A DNA stretch of 43,558 nt from Lachnospiraceae bacterium (GTDB lineage Bacteria; Bacillota; Clostridia; Lachnospirales; Lachnospiraceae): contig JAJQBC010000047.1 of assembly GCA_021203465.1 (NCBI GenBank), positions 1 to 43,558 on the forward strand, in the 5' to 3' direction. Both the position numbers and the translations under genes were made by a program. Within the stretch, counting starts at the first letter, position 1. Every line of letters starts with the position of its first letter. A model generated the notes under the pieces. The model was not told the origin of the DNA and did not search any database. It worked only from the letters and a program-made list of their open reading frames with translations. Positions 24,654-34,164 of the stretch are shown piece by piece.

Positions 24654-27221
24654 TTACTTCATTGGCCGTTTCTTTCTTTCATATGGCGTATTCTCAAGCG
24701 GAAGCTTCGTCTGAAACTCTCCGTTCAGCCTCTCATAGGCACCCGCAATCGCCGGAGCCGTCGGGATCGAGGTGATCTCCCCGATGCCGATTGCGCCGTA
24801 GGCCTTATCGATGCCCGACTTCTCGACGATAACCGTGCGGATCGGCGGCACCTTATCCGCCTTCCACAGGCCCAGCGTCCCGTATTTAGACTTTGGCTCG
24901 CCGCCCTCCAGAACATACTGTTCCGTCAGCGCGTAGCCCATGCCCATCACGACGCCGCCCTCAATCTGCCCTTCTACGCTCTTCGGGTTGACCGCCTTTC
25001 CAACGTCGTGGGCAGCCACCATCTCCTTGATCGTGCCGTCCTCATTGAGGACGCACATCTGCGTGGCATAACCGTAGGCCACATGGGACACCGGATAGGG
25101 AACGTCCGCTCCCATCGGGTCGGTTTTCGCGAGGTATTCCCCGTAATATTCTTGTCCCTCCAGCTCCTGCAAGGAGTGCTCCTTCAGCGCCTCCTTCAAA
25201 AGCTCCGCCGCCCTTCTCGCCGCCTCGCCGGTGATCAGTGTTTGTCTGGAACCTGAGGTCGTGCCGGCGTCCGGCGCGCGTGAGGTATTAGGACGGAAAT
25301 AGACAAGCTCCTCGAGCTTAAGCCCCGCAGTCTGCGAGATGATCTGCGTCAGCACCGTGCCGAGCCCCTGTCCGATGCAGGACGCCCCCGCGTGGATCTG
25401 CGCCTTTCCATCTTTAATAAGAATCCGGCAGCGCCCAAAGTCCGGCAGGCCGACGCCGACGCCCGCGTTCTTCATTGCACAGGCGATGCCGACATAGGGT
25501 TCTCTGTCATAGATCTCCTTCACCGCCTCCAGCGTCTCCGCGACGCCGGTCGACGAATCCGCGATCTGCCCGTTCGGAAGCACCTGCCCGGGACGAATCG
25601 CATTGCGGTAGCGAATCTCCCAGGGGGAGATGCCGACGAGCTTCGCGAGCTGATTCAGGTTCATCTCTGATGCGAAGCAGGTCTGCGTCACACCGAAGCC
25701 GCGGAACGCACCCGCGGGCGGATTATTCGTGTAGACGGCTTTGCCGTCGATATCGATCACCTGAAAATTGTAGGGACCTGCCGCATGGGTACAGGCTCTC
25801 TGCAGCACCGGCCCGCCGAGCGAGGCGTAAGCGCCGGTGTCCGAGACGACAACCGCCTTCATCGCGGTGAGATGCCCCTCCTCATCACAGGCGGAGGTGA
25901 CGTCCATCCACATCGCGTGGCGCTTCGGGTGAATCAGGATGCTCTCCTTCCGCGTCAGCTTCACCTTCACAATGCGTTTCGTAAGGTAAGCGATCAGCGC
26001 CGCGTGATGCTGCACCGTCACGTCCTCCTTACCGCCGAAGCCGCCGCCGACCAGCTTGTTCTCGACGATCACCTTCTCCGGCAGAAGTCCCAGCATCAGG
26101 TAGCATTCGTGCTGCGTGTCATAGATGCCCTGATCGCTCGAATAGATGAATACCCCATCGCCGAAGGGCATCGCGACCGCCGCCTCCGGTTCGAGGAAGG
26201 CGTGCTCCGTCCACGGGGTCTCGTAGTGATTGGTCACCTTATATTTCGACTGCGCGATCACTGCGTCCGCGTCTCCGCGGACCAGATGCTCATGCGCCAG
26301 AATGTTTCCCTTCGCGTGCACCCGCGGCGCGTCCTCCTTCATCGCCTCGAAGGGGTCGAGCACCGGCGGAAGCTCCTCATACTCCACCTCGACGAGAGCT
26401 TTCGCCTGTTCGAGAATCTCCGGCGTCTCCGCCGCCACGAGGCAGATCGCGTCGCCCAGATAGTGCGTCTCCTTCCCGACCGGAATCATCGTATCCCAGT
26501 CCTGCACGAGGTGGCCAACCTTCACACTGCCCGGGATATCCGCCGCCGTGAAAACACCGACCACGCCCGGCAGGGCCTTCGCCGCCTCTGTGTGGATCGC
26601 GAGCACCCGCGCCCGCGGATAGCGGGAACGCACCGCGCTGCCGTAGATCATTCCGTCAAGATAGAGATCGTCCACATACTCCCCGGTGCCAAGCGCCTTT
26701 TCCCGCGCATCGATCCGCTGCATCGCCTGACCAACCGATACAACGCCCTCCTCGTCCACAGCGGGGAGATTCTCCCGAAACATCTTCGCGCTCAGCAGAA
26801 TCGCCTCGATAATCTTCTTATATCCGGTACAGCGGCAGATATTATTCTTGATCGCCGCCGCCACTTCAAGTCTGGTCGGATCGAGATTCACGTCGAGCAG
26901 CGCCTTCCCTGAAAGCACCATGCCCGGAATGCAGAAGCCGCACTGCACCGCGCCGACCTTGCCAAAGGCGTAGCCGTAAACTTCTTTCTCGCGCTCCGTC
27001 AGTCCCTCCAGCGTGACGATCTTCTTCCCCTCCAGCTTCGAGAGCGTCGGGATGCAGGCGCGCGTAGCCTTCCCGTCGATCAGCACTGTACAGGTTCCGC
27101 AGGCGCCCTCACTGCAGCCGTCCTTGGTCGCCGTCAGGTGGAGATCGTCCCGAAGGTAACGCAGGAGCTTCTTATCCTGCTCTGTCGTATATTCTTTCCC
27201 GTTAATATGCAGTGTGTACAT
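24654..27221 (-). CDS. xdhD: Selenium-dependent-type xanthine dehydrogenase (iron-sulfur and molybdopterin fusion)
   Basis: An 855-residue fusion protein. Residues 1-150 hold two [2Fe-2S] clusters (Cys36, Cys41, Cys44, Cys56; Cys94, Cys97, Cys129, Cys131), and the rest is the molybdopterin hydroxylase domain with GGGFGGKED, GAFRGFG and GIGEITS motifs. There is no FAD domain. This architecture matches the selenium-dependent xanthine dehydrogenase family linked to orphan SelD genes (also E. coli XdhD-like). It interconverts urate, xanthine and perhaps hypoxanthine, and probably exchanges electrons with the YgfK flavoprotein. The selenium is a labile cofactor, so no selenocysteine codon is expected. 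AGGAGG precedes the ATG. It lies 121 bases after the hydantoinase. Confidence 0.9.
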   Translation of the reverse strand: MYTLHINGKEYTTEQDKKLLRYLRDDLHLTATKDGCSEGACGTCTVLIDGKATRACIPTLSKLEGKKIVTLEGLTEREKEVYGYAFGKVGAVQCGFCIPGMVLSGKALLDVNLDPTRLEVAAAIKNNICRCTGYKKIIEAILLSAKMFRENLPAVDEEGVVSVGQAMQRIDAREKALGTGEYVDDLYLDGMIYGSAVRSRYPRARVLAIHTEAAKALPGVVGVFTAADIPGSVKVGHLVQDWDTMIPVGKETHYLGDAICLVAAETPEILEQAKALVEVEYEELPPVLDPFEAMKEDAPRVHAKGNILAHEHLVRGDADAVIAQSKYKVTNHYETPWTEHAFLEPEAAVAMPFGDGVFIYSSDQGIYDTQHECYLMLGLLPEKVIVENKLVGGGFGGKEDVTVQHHAALIAYLTKRIVKVKLTRKESILIHPKRHAMWMDVTSACDEEGHLTAMKAVVVSDTGAYASLGGPVLQRACTHAAGPYNFQVIDIDGKAVYTNNPPAGAFRGFGVTQTCFASEMNLNQLAKLVGISPWEIRYRNAIRPGQVLPNGQIADSSTGVAETLEAVKEIYDREPYVGIACAMKNAGVGVGLPDFGRCRILIKDGKAQIHAGASCIGQGLGTVLTQIISQTAGLKLEELVYFRPNTSRAPDAGTTSGSRQTLITGEAARRAAELLKEALKEHSLQELEGQEYYGEYLAKTDPMGADVPYPVSHVAYGYATQMCVLNEDGTIKEMVAAHDVGKAVNPKSVEGQIEGGVVMGMGYALTEQYVLEGGEPKSKYGTLGLWKADKVPPIRTVIVEKSGIDKAYGAIGIGEITSIPTAPAIAGAYERLNGEFQTKLPLENTPYERKKRPMK

Positions 27222-27342
27222 GATTGTACACCTCCTGATCCATGCTTCCTTTCAACTCTTCGCCAAATGTTCCTGAACAACCTTTTCTTTGAAAGTGTCA
27301 TCTCAGGCATTGACTGTGCGCACCGCTCCAAAAGCATTCCTG

Positions 27343-28701
27343 TCAATGTTTTATGTATATACCCGCATTGGCTTTCAGGACCTTCCCGTCCTCCGCTGCC
27401 AGTTCACCCCGCAGGAACACCTTCTCCGCCATTCCTTTGATCTGCGTACCCTCAAGCGGGCAGTATTCCGCCGCGGACTGCTGGTTATGGGCGCTGAGCG
27501 TCCACTCCTCCTGAGGGTTCCAGACGACGATGTCCGCGTCGCTCCCCGGCGCGATCACGCCTTTCCGCGGGTAGAGATGATACTGCTTCGCCGGATTCTC
27601 CGAGAGATAACGGCACATCTGTTCCGCGCTTAGACGCCCTGCGCTCACGCCGTACTGCCAGATCAACATGGGGCGCTCCTGCGCGCCCGGCATACCGCAG
27701 GGCGTCTTCGAGAAATCTTTCTCTCCTGCCAGCTTCTGCTTCGGCGTAAAGCTGCAGTGGTCAGTCGCAATGGTCTGCAGCTGGTCGTCCGATAGCGCCT
27801 GCCAGAGCACCTCCTGGTCGGCCGCCTTCCGCAGCGGCGGCGCGATCATATAGAGCCTGCCCCTGCCGTCCGGCAGCGCATAGCGGCTGTCATCCATGAC
27901 GAGATACTGCGGGCAGGTCTCGACGTAGACCGTCTGTCCCTCCGTTCTGGCTCGCTCAATCTCTCGGTATCCCGCCGCCGTACTCAGATGCACGACGATC
28001 ACCGGCGTGTCGACGCACTTCGCGATCTTCAGGAGACGGGCGACCGCCTCGGCCTCCGCCTCAGCCGGTCTGGTCCAGGGATAATCGCCCACATCCAGCC
28101 GATTTCCCTTTTCCTGCAGCACCTCTGCAAGCCGTGCCTGAATGATTCCGTGGTTTTCACAGTGTACGCCGACCAGACCGCCCAGCTCCTTCACGCGCGT
28201 CAGAATCTCGTAGAGCGTCTGGTCGTCCACGCGGTTGTCGTAGGTGAGATAGGCCTTGAAGGAGGATATCCCGCCTTTCACGATCTCCTCCATCTCCCGG
28301 CTGACCGCCTCGTTCCACTCGCCGATCGCCATGTGGAAAGCATAGTCGCAGGAGGACTGGCCGTCCGCCTTGGCATGCCAGTGCGCGAGCGCCTCTGAGA
28401 GCGTCTCGCCGCGCTCCTGCGTCGCAAAATCGATGATGCAGGTCGTCCCGCCGACAAGCTCTGCTTTCGTACCGGTATCAAATTTATCCGCCGTGATCGT
28501 GCCGGAGACCTCGAGCGCCATATGCGTGTGCGCATCGATGAAACCGGGGAAGAGCAGGCGTCCCGTGACATCTGTCACCTCGGCGTCCGCGGCTTCCAGT
28601 TCTTCTCCCACCGCGAGGATCTTCTCTCCATCAATCAGAACGTCCAGTTTTTTTTGACCCTCGCCGCTGACGACCGTTCCGCCCTTGAGTAATTGTTTCA
28701 T
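27343..28701 (-). CDS. hyuA: Dihydropyrimidinase/hydantoinase-type cyclic amidase
   Basis: A 452-residue cyclic amidohydrolase that opens hydantoin- or dihydropyrimidine-like rings. The metal centre is seen in DAHTHM (His58, His60), the carboxylated Lys149 in SSFKAY, then VHCENH, VVHLSTAAG and ATDHCSF. In the E. coli-type uric-acid locus this position holds HyuA/YgeZ, which is thought to open a ring of a purine-derived intermediate. AGGAGG lies 11 bases before the ATG at 28701, and another purine-rich GGAAAAGG is nearer. An in-frame extension to 28890 is open but overlaps the end of ygfK and is unlike family N-termini. Confidence 0.88.
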   Translation of the reverse strand: MKQLLKGGTVVSGEGQKKLDVLIDGEKILAVGEELEAADAEVTDVTGRLLFPGFIDAHTHMALEVSGTITADKFDTGTKAELVGGTTCIIDFATQERGETLSEALAHWHAKADGQSSCDYAFHMAIGEWNEAVSREMEEIVKGGISSFKAYLTYDNRVDDQTLYEILTRVKELGGLVGVHCENHGIIQARLAEVLQEKGNRLDVGDYPWTRPAEAEAEAVARLLKIAKCVDTPVIVVHLSTAAGYREIERARTEGQTVYVETCPQYLVMDDSRYALPDGRGRLYMIAPPLRKAADQEVLWQALSDDQLQTIATDHCSFTPKQKLAGEKDFSKTPCGMPGAQERPMLIWQYGVSAGRLSAEQMCRYLSENPAKQYHLYPRKGVIAPGSDADIVVWNPQEEWTLSAHNQQSAAEYCPLEGTQIKGMAEKVFLRGELAAEDGKVLKANAGIYIKH

Positions 28702-28862
28702 GCCTTTTCCTTCCTCCTGTTGCCAGAACCTGTTCCCTGCTTCATGCGGTTCAGAAACAGTCACTCCTTTACCGATTCTTCTGAATATCTCAAGCCCACA
28801 GCCTTCCGCGTGCTTTCTGAATCTCTGCACCCTGACAAATCTGCAGGACGGCATATTGTTTT

Positions 28863-31850
28863 TCAGATAAGATACGCATAATCGCTGCATACCACTTCAA
28901 TCAGCGCGCGCATTCCTTCCGCGGGCTCCTGCCCGGAGGCGCCCTTCTTCCAGACATACTCGCTACCGAAGAGCCGTACCCGGCAGCTGAGCGGCTGAAG
29001 GTTCAGCACCGCGAAACCATCGTTTTTACTCTCCTTCATATCCTGCTCGCAGGCGAAAAGTGTGAACTTATCAAGATAGGGCGCGCTCGCGTAGGGGCAG
29101 AAGCTCTTACAGTTCCCACACTCATTACAGAGATAGTCCACATGGATGATCTGCGCCATATCGAAGCCCGGCACCTTCACCGAAACATTCGCGCGGTTCG
29201 GGCAGACATCGACACAGTTCTCGCAGACCGTCCGGCAGCTTAAGCACCTTGCGGAATCCGGCAGTTCTCCCGGCTCCGCGAGGACGCCCTTCTTCGCGCG
29301 GATGCTCTCCAGCGTCGCGTTCACCGCGCAGTCTCTGGAAATATCCGCGCCAACAATCGCCTCCGCGGCCTGCTTCGCCTGCGCCATCGCCTTCACGACA
29401 ATCGACGGACCATAGAGGCCGTCGCCGACCACGTAGACACCCGGAACGCCCGTCTCAAGCTTCTCATTCACGCGCGCACGACCTCTGCTGTCCACAGCGA
29501 TGCCATTCTCCTCGTAGAAGCCGGTCGGCACCTTTTCGCCGACCGCTGCGATCACGGTATCCGCGGGGATCTCCACCACTTCCTCGGTCTCGACCACTCC
29601 TGCCCTGCCGGACGCGTCCGCTTCCCCGAGAGCCGTCACATGGCAGATCAGCTTTCCGTCCTCCATCCGAACCGGGGCAAGCAGCTCCTTAAACTCCACG
29701 CCGTCCTCCAGCGCGAGGAGGAGCTCATGCTCATCCGCCGGCATGTATCTTTTCGTTCTCCGATATACAAGGTAGACGTGCTCGACGCCGGAGCAGCGCT
29801 TCGCGGCGCGCGCCGTATCCATCGCGGTATTTCCGCCGCCGATGACGACGACCTGCTTCCCAAGGTCAACCTGCCCCTTCTTTGCATTGAATTCTTCAAG
29901 GAAGTCGAGCGCGTTCACCGCCGTCTTTCCCTCCAGCGTCAGGCTGCTGCGCTGGTAAGCGCCGACGGCGAGTACGACCGCGTCAAAGCCCTGCTCTTTC
30001 AGCTCCCCGACTGATTTTATTTCCGTATTATAGAAAATATGTACGCCAAGCTTCGTGAGGAACGAAGCATCCTTTGCAATCACGCTGTCGTCGATCCGGA
30101 AATCCGGAATGATCGCGCTCACGACGCCGCCGAGGCGATCGCTCTTCTCATAGAGCGTCACCTCCGCACCCGCCTTCGCAAGATAGTAGGCCGCCGCCAT
30201 ACCGGCCGGACCGCCGCCGACAACCGCGGCCTTCACGCCGCAGCTTCCGGACGCCTTAAGCTCCGCCAGAGCCTTCTCATACGCGTTCTGCGCGCAGACG
30301 AGCTTCGTATCCCGGATCTGCACCGGCGTCTCGTAGAAATTCCTCGTGCAATGGCTCATGCAGGGATGGGAACAGATCGTCCCGGTGATGAAGGGCAGCG
30401 CGTTGCGCTCCAGAATGACCCGCATGGCCTCCTCGTATTTTCCTTCTCCGGCGAGCAGCATGTAGGTCGCCACGTCCTGGTGGATCGGACATCCTTCCTC
30501 ACAGGGAGCCATATAACAGTTCAGGATCGGCACGCTCTCCTCACTCTTGCGGCTTCCCGGCAGCTTCGCGGGCTTGACATGATGACGATCGGTCCGCGCA
30601 TTCTGCGCGGTCTCCTTCAGCGCCGCGACGTCGATGCCGGTGAAGGGCTTTACACCCATCTCATCAAGATTTTCCGCGATCTGGGAAAGGCGCTGGTAGC
30701 CGCCCGGCTTCAGGATCGTCGTCGCGACCGTCACCGGCCAGACGCCGCAGCCCACGATTGCGTCCATATTGAAAGCGTCCGCGCCGCCGGAGTAGGAAAT
30801 GCGCAGCTTCCCGCCGAACTCCTCCGAGAGCTTTGCCGCGAGGGCGATCGACAGCGGATAGAGCGACTTACCGGACATGTACATCTCCTCGCTCGGCAGC
30901 TCATTCGCCTTCACATCCACCGGGAAGGTATTCGTAATCTTCACGCCAAAGTCCAGGCTCTCGCGCTGCGCGAGATCGCCGAGGCGGTGCAGCATCGGCA
31001 CCGCGTCCGCATACTGCAGGTCGTCCTCGAAGTGGAAACGGCCAAAGGCCACATAGTCGTAACCCATGCTATCCAGCACTTCCCGCGCGAAATCGTAGCC
31101 GAGCAGGGTCGGATTGCACTTGATGAAGGTATGCATGTGCTTCACCTCGAGGAGGTAATTCGAGATGCGCTCGATCTCCTGCGGGGGACATCCATGCAGC
31201 GTCGAGAGCGTCACGGAATTGCAGATATGAGGGGAAATGCCCTCGATATCCTCCTTCGTCACGCGTTTGAACGCATCCACATGCGCGAGCAGCCAGTCCC
31301 TGCACTCCTTCCAGACCGGCGTATTCTCCGCGTTCTTCATATTCTCAATAAAACTGTCGATCTTCGGGGACTGGATGCCCTCGAGGTCGTAGCCCACGCT
31401 GATATTAAACTGGAAACCGTCCATAGCGCCCAGGCCGAATTCCTTCGCGATCACCGAGAGGACGAACCAGGCCTTGATATATTCGTCCTGCGCCTGCTCC
31501 ACGTAGAGCTCCGTCGACCACTCGCAGTTGTAGCACTCGTCGTCCGCCTTGATGCAGGGCTTATTCACGCAGGCCGCAAGCTCCGGGCCATCCATGATCT
31601 GCACGGTCTTCAGCTCGAAGAAACGCCCGCCCGCGTAGTAGGCCGCGATAATATTCTGCGCCATCTGGCTGTTCGGCCCGGCAGCCGGGCCGATCGGCGT
31701 CTCCAGCTTCCGCCCGAAGAGCTCCAGCGCTCTCTCCGGCTTCGCCTCGTAGGGACGGCGCACGCCGAACACGGTTCCTTTTGTATCATGCTCCTTCAAT
31801 ACCCAGTTCATCAGCCTCGCAAAGGGCATACAGGTCATCACATCACTCAT
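28863..31850 (-). CDS. ygfK: YgfK family multidomain iron-sulfur flavoprotein oxidoreductase
   Basis: A 995-residue protein. The N-terminal domain (about 1-420) resembles a dihydroorotate dehydrogenase-like barrel (SVTLSTLHGCPPQEIERI). The middle region resembles the small subunit of glutamate synthase, with iron-sulfur ligands (Cys445, Cys450, Cys454, Cys493, Cys497, Cys501), an FAD site (VVGGGPAG, 544-551) and an NAD(P)H site (VIGGGNTA). The C-terminus has ferredoxin-like clusters at 869-884 and 908-919. The old label 'selenate reductase subunit' is not proven. In the gut uric-acid locus, YgfK is needed for anaerobic breakdown of the purine ring, probably as a reductase. AGGAGG precedes the ATG. 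It follows ssnA by 92 bases. Confidence 0.92.
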   Translation of the reverse strand: MSDVMTCMPFARLMNWVLKEHDTKGTVFGVRRPYEAKPERALELFGRKLETPIGPAAGPNSQMAQNIIAAYYAGGRFFELKTVQIMDGPELAACVNKPCIKADDECYNCEWSTELYVEQAQDEYIKAWFVLSVIAKEFGLGAMDGFQFNISVGYDLEGIQSPKIDSFIENMKNAENTPVWKECRDWLLAHVDAFKRVTKEDIEGISPHICNSVTLSTLHGCPPQEIERISNYLLEVKHMHTFIKCNPTLLGYDFAREVLDSMGYDYVAFGRFHFEDDLQYADAVPMLHRLGDLAQRESLDFGVKITNTFPVDVKANELPSEEMYMSGKSLYPLSIALAAKLSEEFGGKLRISYSGGADAFNMDAIVGCGVWPVTVATTILKPGGYQRLSQIAENLDEMGVKPFTGIDVAALKETAQNARTDRHHVKPAKLPGSRKSEESVPILNCYMAPCEEGCPIHQDVATYMLLAGEGKYEEAMRVILERNALPFITGTICSHPCMSHCTRNFYETPVQIRDTKLVCAQNAYEKALAELKASGSCGVKAAVVGGGPAGMAAAYYLAKAGAEVTLYEKSDRLGGVVSAIIPDFRIDDSVIAKDASFLTKLGVHIFYNTEIKSVGELKEQGFDAVVLAVGAYQRSSLTLEGKTAVNALDFLEEFNAKKGQVDLGKQVVVIGGGNTAMDTARAAKRCSGVEHVYLVYRRTKRYMPADEHELLLALEDGVEFKELLAPVRMEDGKLICHVTALGEADASGRAGVVETEEVVEIPADTVIAAVGEKVPTGFYEENGIAVDSRGRARVNEKLETGVPGVYVVGDGLYGPSIVVKAMAQAKQAAEAIVGADISRDCAVNATLESIRAKKGVLAEPGELPDSARCLSCRTVCENCVDVCPNRANVSVKVPGFDMAQIIHVDYLCNECGNCKSFCPYASAPYLDKFTLFACEQDMKESKNDGFAVLNLQPLSCRVRLFGSEYVWKKGASGQEPAEGMRALIEVVCSDYAYLI

Positions 31851-31942
31851 CTATTATTCCTCCTGCTTTCAGGCGCTCCACACGCCCGGATTCTTGCCAG
31901 CCAGAGACGCTTCCACGCCTCCCACACTTACCTGCTCCCGGC

Positions 31943-33274
31943 CTAACCGTTGATACTCTTCCAGAGTTCCGCGGAGGACTCGCGGCACTTCGCCATCACT
32001 TCCTCCACATCCGCCACAAGGACCTCGCGATCCTTCATCAGTACCTTTCCATTCGCGACCGTCGTCACTACATCGTGCCCGCTCATGCCAAAGAGAATAT
32101 GACTGTTGATATTGTCGGCGCTAAGACTGGTCGGCGGGTCGTAATCAGCGACGATCACATCGGCCGCCGCGCCCTCCTTCAGCACGCCGAGCGGAGCCTT
32201 GAAATAACGGTTCGCGATCTTTGCATTATTCTCAAACAGCATCTCGGGCACCTCACCCCAGGCGGCGTTCGCGTCGCAGAGATGGTGCTTGTGCAGGATA
32301 TTCGCCACCTTGTAGGACTCGATCATGTCGTGCGTATAGCCGTCTGTACCGAGGCCGGTCAGTATCCCGCGGTGCACGAGCTCCATCGTCGGCGGGCAGC
32401 CGCAGGCATTGCCCATATTTGACTCTGGGTTGTGCACAACCATCGTGTCCGTTTCCTTAATCAGATCCATCTCGTGCGGATTGATATAAATGCAGTGGCC
32501 GAGCAGGGTCTTCTCCCCAAGCACGCCACAGTCCATCAGACGGTCAACGATGCGCTTGCCGTGCTTCTTCAGGCAGTCGTGCAGATCCTCGATCCCCTCC
32601 GCCACATGGATGTGATAGCCGACCTCATCCGGCTTCCGCGACGCCGCATAGGCAAAGGTCTGATCAGAGATCGTGAACTGCGCGTGCATGCCCATCATGG
32701 CCGCGATCATATCGCTGTCGTCCGCCAGTGCGTATTTGATGAACTCCGCGTTCTCGTCGACAGACTCTTTCGCCTTATCCATGCCATCGCGGTCGGAGAC
32801 CTCGTAGCAGAGGCAGGCGCGCACGCCGAGCTCCTTCGCCGCGTCCGCGATGCGGAACAGGCTCCCCGTGATATGGCCGAAGCTCGCATGGTGATCGAAG
32901 ACGGTCGTCACGCCGCAGCGGATGCCCTGAATCAGCGTATCCATCGCGCTCCAGTAGGTCTGCTCGAGCGTCAGCTTCCGGTCGATCGTCCACCACTGCC
33001 CGTCGAGGATATCGAGGAAGCCTTTCGGATTATAACCCTTAATCGAAAGTCCCCGCGCCATCGCGCTGTAGATATGTTCGTGAGTATTAATGAACGCGGG
33101 CATAATCACGCCTCCTTTGGCGTCGATAAAGTCCGCGTCCGTGTATTTCCCTCTGATCATCTGTGTGGAACCCAGCTCCAGAATTCTGCCCCCGTCCATC
33201 GCAACCGCTCCGTCCTCATAGAACGGATTGGCGATATCCCTTGTCACCAGTCTGCCATTTCCGATTACCAGCAT
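31943..33274 (-). CDS. ssnA: SsnA family aminohydrolase
   Basis: A 443-residue amidohydrolase of the SsnA family tied to selenium metabolism. Metal ligands lie in NTHEHIYSAMARG, HIHVAEG, GHCIYINPHE and GTDGYTHDM. SsnA is one of the genes of the gut uric-acid pathway and probably hydrolyses a deaminated or ring-opened purine intermediate; its exact step is not settled by sequence. GGAGG precedes the ATG. It is the first gene of the leftward purine arm and starts from the divergent control region. Confidence 0.9.
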   Translation of the reverse strand: MLVIGNGRLVTRDIANPFYEDGAVAMDGGRILELGSTQMIRGKYTDADFIDAKGGVIMPAFINTHEHIYSAMARGLSIKGYNPKGFLDILDGQWWTIDRKLTLEQTYWSAMDTLIQGIRCGVTTVFDHHASFGHITGSLFRIADAAKELGVRACLCYEVSDRDGMDKAKESVDENAEFIKYALADDSDMIAAMMGMHAQFTISDQTFAYAASRKPDEVGYHIHVAEGIEDLHDCLKKHGKRIVDRLMDCGVLGEKTLLGHCIYINPHEMDLIKETDTMVVHNPESNMGNACGCPPTMELVHRGILTGLGTDGYTHDMIESYKVANILHKHHLCDANAAWGEVPEMLFENNAKIANRYFKAPLGVLKEGAAADVIVADYDPPTSLSADNINSHILFGMSGHDVVTTVANGKVLMKDREVLVADVEEVMAKCRESSAELWKSING

Positions 33275-33358
33275 GGTTTTCCCTCCTTTATTCGCTTTTC
33301 CCCTTATTTTTTTAATTTTCTTTGGTAATTTTTTATAAAAATCTTCTTTCCCATTTTT

Positions 33359-33387
33359 ATTCTATCACCAATCCTGCCCAATTGCAA
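33359..33387 (-). promoter_or_regulatory. Promoter of the leftward purine arm (ssnA)
   Basis: On the minus strand, TTGCAA (33387-33382) and TAGAAT (33364-33359) are 17 bases apart, and TGA directly before TAGAAT gives an extended minus-10. The start codon at 33274 is about 85 bases downstream of the minus-10 box. Confidence 0.55.
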
Positions 33388-33437
33388 TGTAATTTGCAAA
33401 AATATTTTTGTATGCTAAAAAATTTTGTAATTTTGTA
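33388..33437. promoter_or_regulatory. AT-rich repeats and palindrome between divergent purine operons
   Basis: This short region lies between the two promoters. It contains a perfect 14-base palindrome CAAAAATATTTTTG (33397-33410) and several copies of a TTTTGTA motif (around 33405-33412, 33423-33429, 33431-33437), one ending TTTGTATGC and another TTTGTATTGC. Such clustering suggests binding sites for a shared regulator, most simply the adjacent YheO/DauR-like protein. AT-rich promoter DNA often contains such motifs by chance, so this is a candidate only. Confidence 0.4.
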
Positions 33438-33465
33438 TTGCTTTTTCTTAAGATTAAGATATCAT
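33438..33465 (+). promoter_or_regulatory. Promoter of the rightward purine arm
   Basis: TTGCTT (33438-33443) and TATCAT (33460-33465) are 16 bases apart on the plus strand. The regulator ATG at 33501 is about 35 bases downstream. The minus-10 box matches five of six positions; the minus-35 is weaker. Confidence 0.5.
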
Positions 33466-33500
33466 AAAAGTAAGAAAAAAGGAACAGGGAGGTGACCGGA

Positions 33501-34148
33501 ATGCCTGACTCGAAACTGGAACTGTTAAAGCAGATCGCGCACGGACTCGCCGCGCAGTTTGGCAATGACTGTGAAGTGGTGATCCATGACCTGTCGAAGA
33601 ACTCCGTCGAGGATTCTATCGTCTACATCGAGAATGGGCAGGTTACCGGCAGGGCCGTCGGCGAAGGCCTCTCCGGCGTCGTGCTCAAGGCAATCCAGCA
33701 CCCGGATACGCCGATGACAGACCACCTCGCCTATCTCTCGAAGACCGCATCCAGACACATCCTGCGATGCAGTACTCTCTACATCAATGATGATTCCGGC
33801 AAACCGCACTACATTCTCTCAATCAACTATGATATCACGAATCTCCTCGCGCTGGAGAACAGCATCCATTACCTGACCGGCACACAGCCGAAGGAGACGG
33901 ACAGCAGCTCTGCAGAGCCCGGGACCGTACCGATCGATGTAAACAGCCTGCTCGACGAGCTGATCAATCAGGCCGACCTGAGCGTCGGCGTACCTGCGCC
34001 GCTGATGAACCGCGAGGAGAAGATCCGGGCGATTCAGTTTCTGAACGAGGCCGGCGCGTTCCTTATCACAAAAGCCGGCGACCGGATCGCAGAACATTTT
34101 GGCATTTCCAAATATACTTTGTATAACTATGTAAATATTAATAAGTAA
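33501..34148 (+). CDS. YheO/DauR-like PAS and HTH transcriptional regulator
   Basis: A 215-residue regulator with an N-terminal YheO-like PAS domain (about 1-118, with [13 protein letters not shown] and [10 protein letters not shown]) and a C-terminal helix-turn-helix of the HTH_22 type (about 165-213, [16 protein letters not shown]). DauR of this family regulates amino-acid catabolism genes by ligand binding to the PAS-like domain. I chose the ATG at 33501 over a GTG nine bases earlier because GGGAGGTG lies 6 bases upstream. It is the first gene of the rightward arm, so it probably controls both divergent arms and senses a purine intermediate. That role is inferred from position. Confidence 0.85.
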   Translation: MPDSKLELLKQIAHGLAAQFGNDCEVVIHDLSKNSVEDSIVYIENGQVTGRAVGEGLSGVVLKAIQHPDTPMTDHLAYLSKTASRHILRCSTLYINDDSGKPHYILSINYDITNLLALENSIHYLTGTQPKETDSSSAEPGTVPIDVNSLLDELINQADLSVGVPAPLMNREEKIRAIQFLNEAGAFLITKAGDRIAEHFGISKYTLYNYVNINK

Positions 34149-34164
34149 AACAGGAGGTAAAGTT

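Noticed and set aside
24654-27221. Selenocysteine codon in the selenium-type xanthine dehydrogenase
   Set aside because: The frame has no internal TGA, and this family uses a labile selenium ligand instead of selenocysteine.
27134-27346. Small minus-strand frame between the Se-type XDH and the hydantoinase
   Set aside because: Starts at a non-ATG codon without a ribosome site and overlaps the XDH start in another frame.
28702-28890. N-terminal extension of the hydantoinase
   Set aside because: Open but unlike the family, overlaps ygfK, and the ATG at 28701 has the ribosome site.
30039-31946. A 635-codon plus-strand frame over ygfK
   Set aside because: Shadow of a clear gene on the other strand; composition is rich in Arg, His and Leu without recognisable domains.
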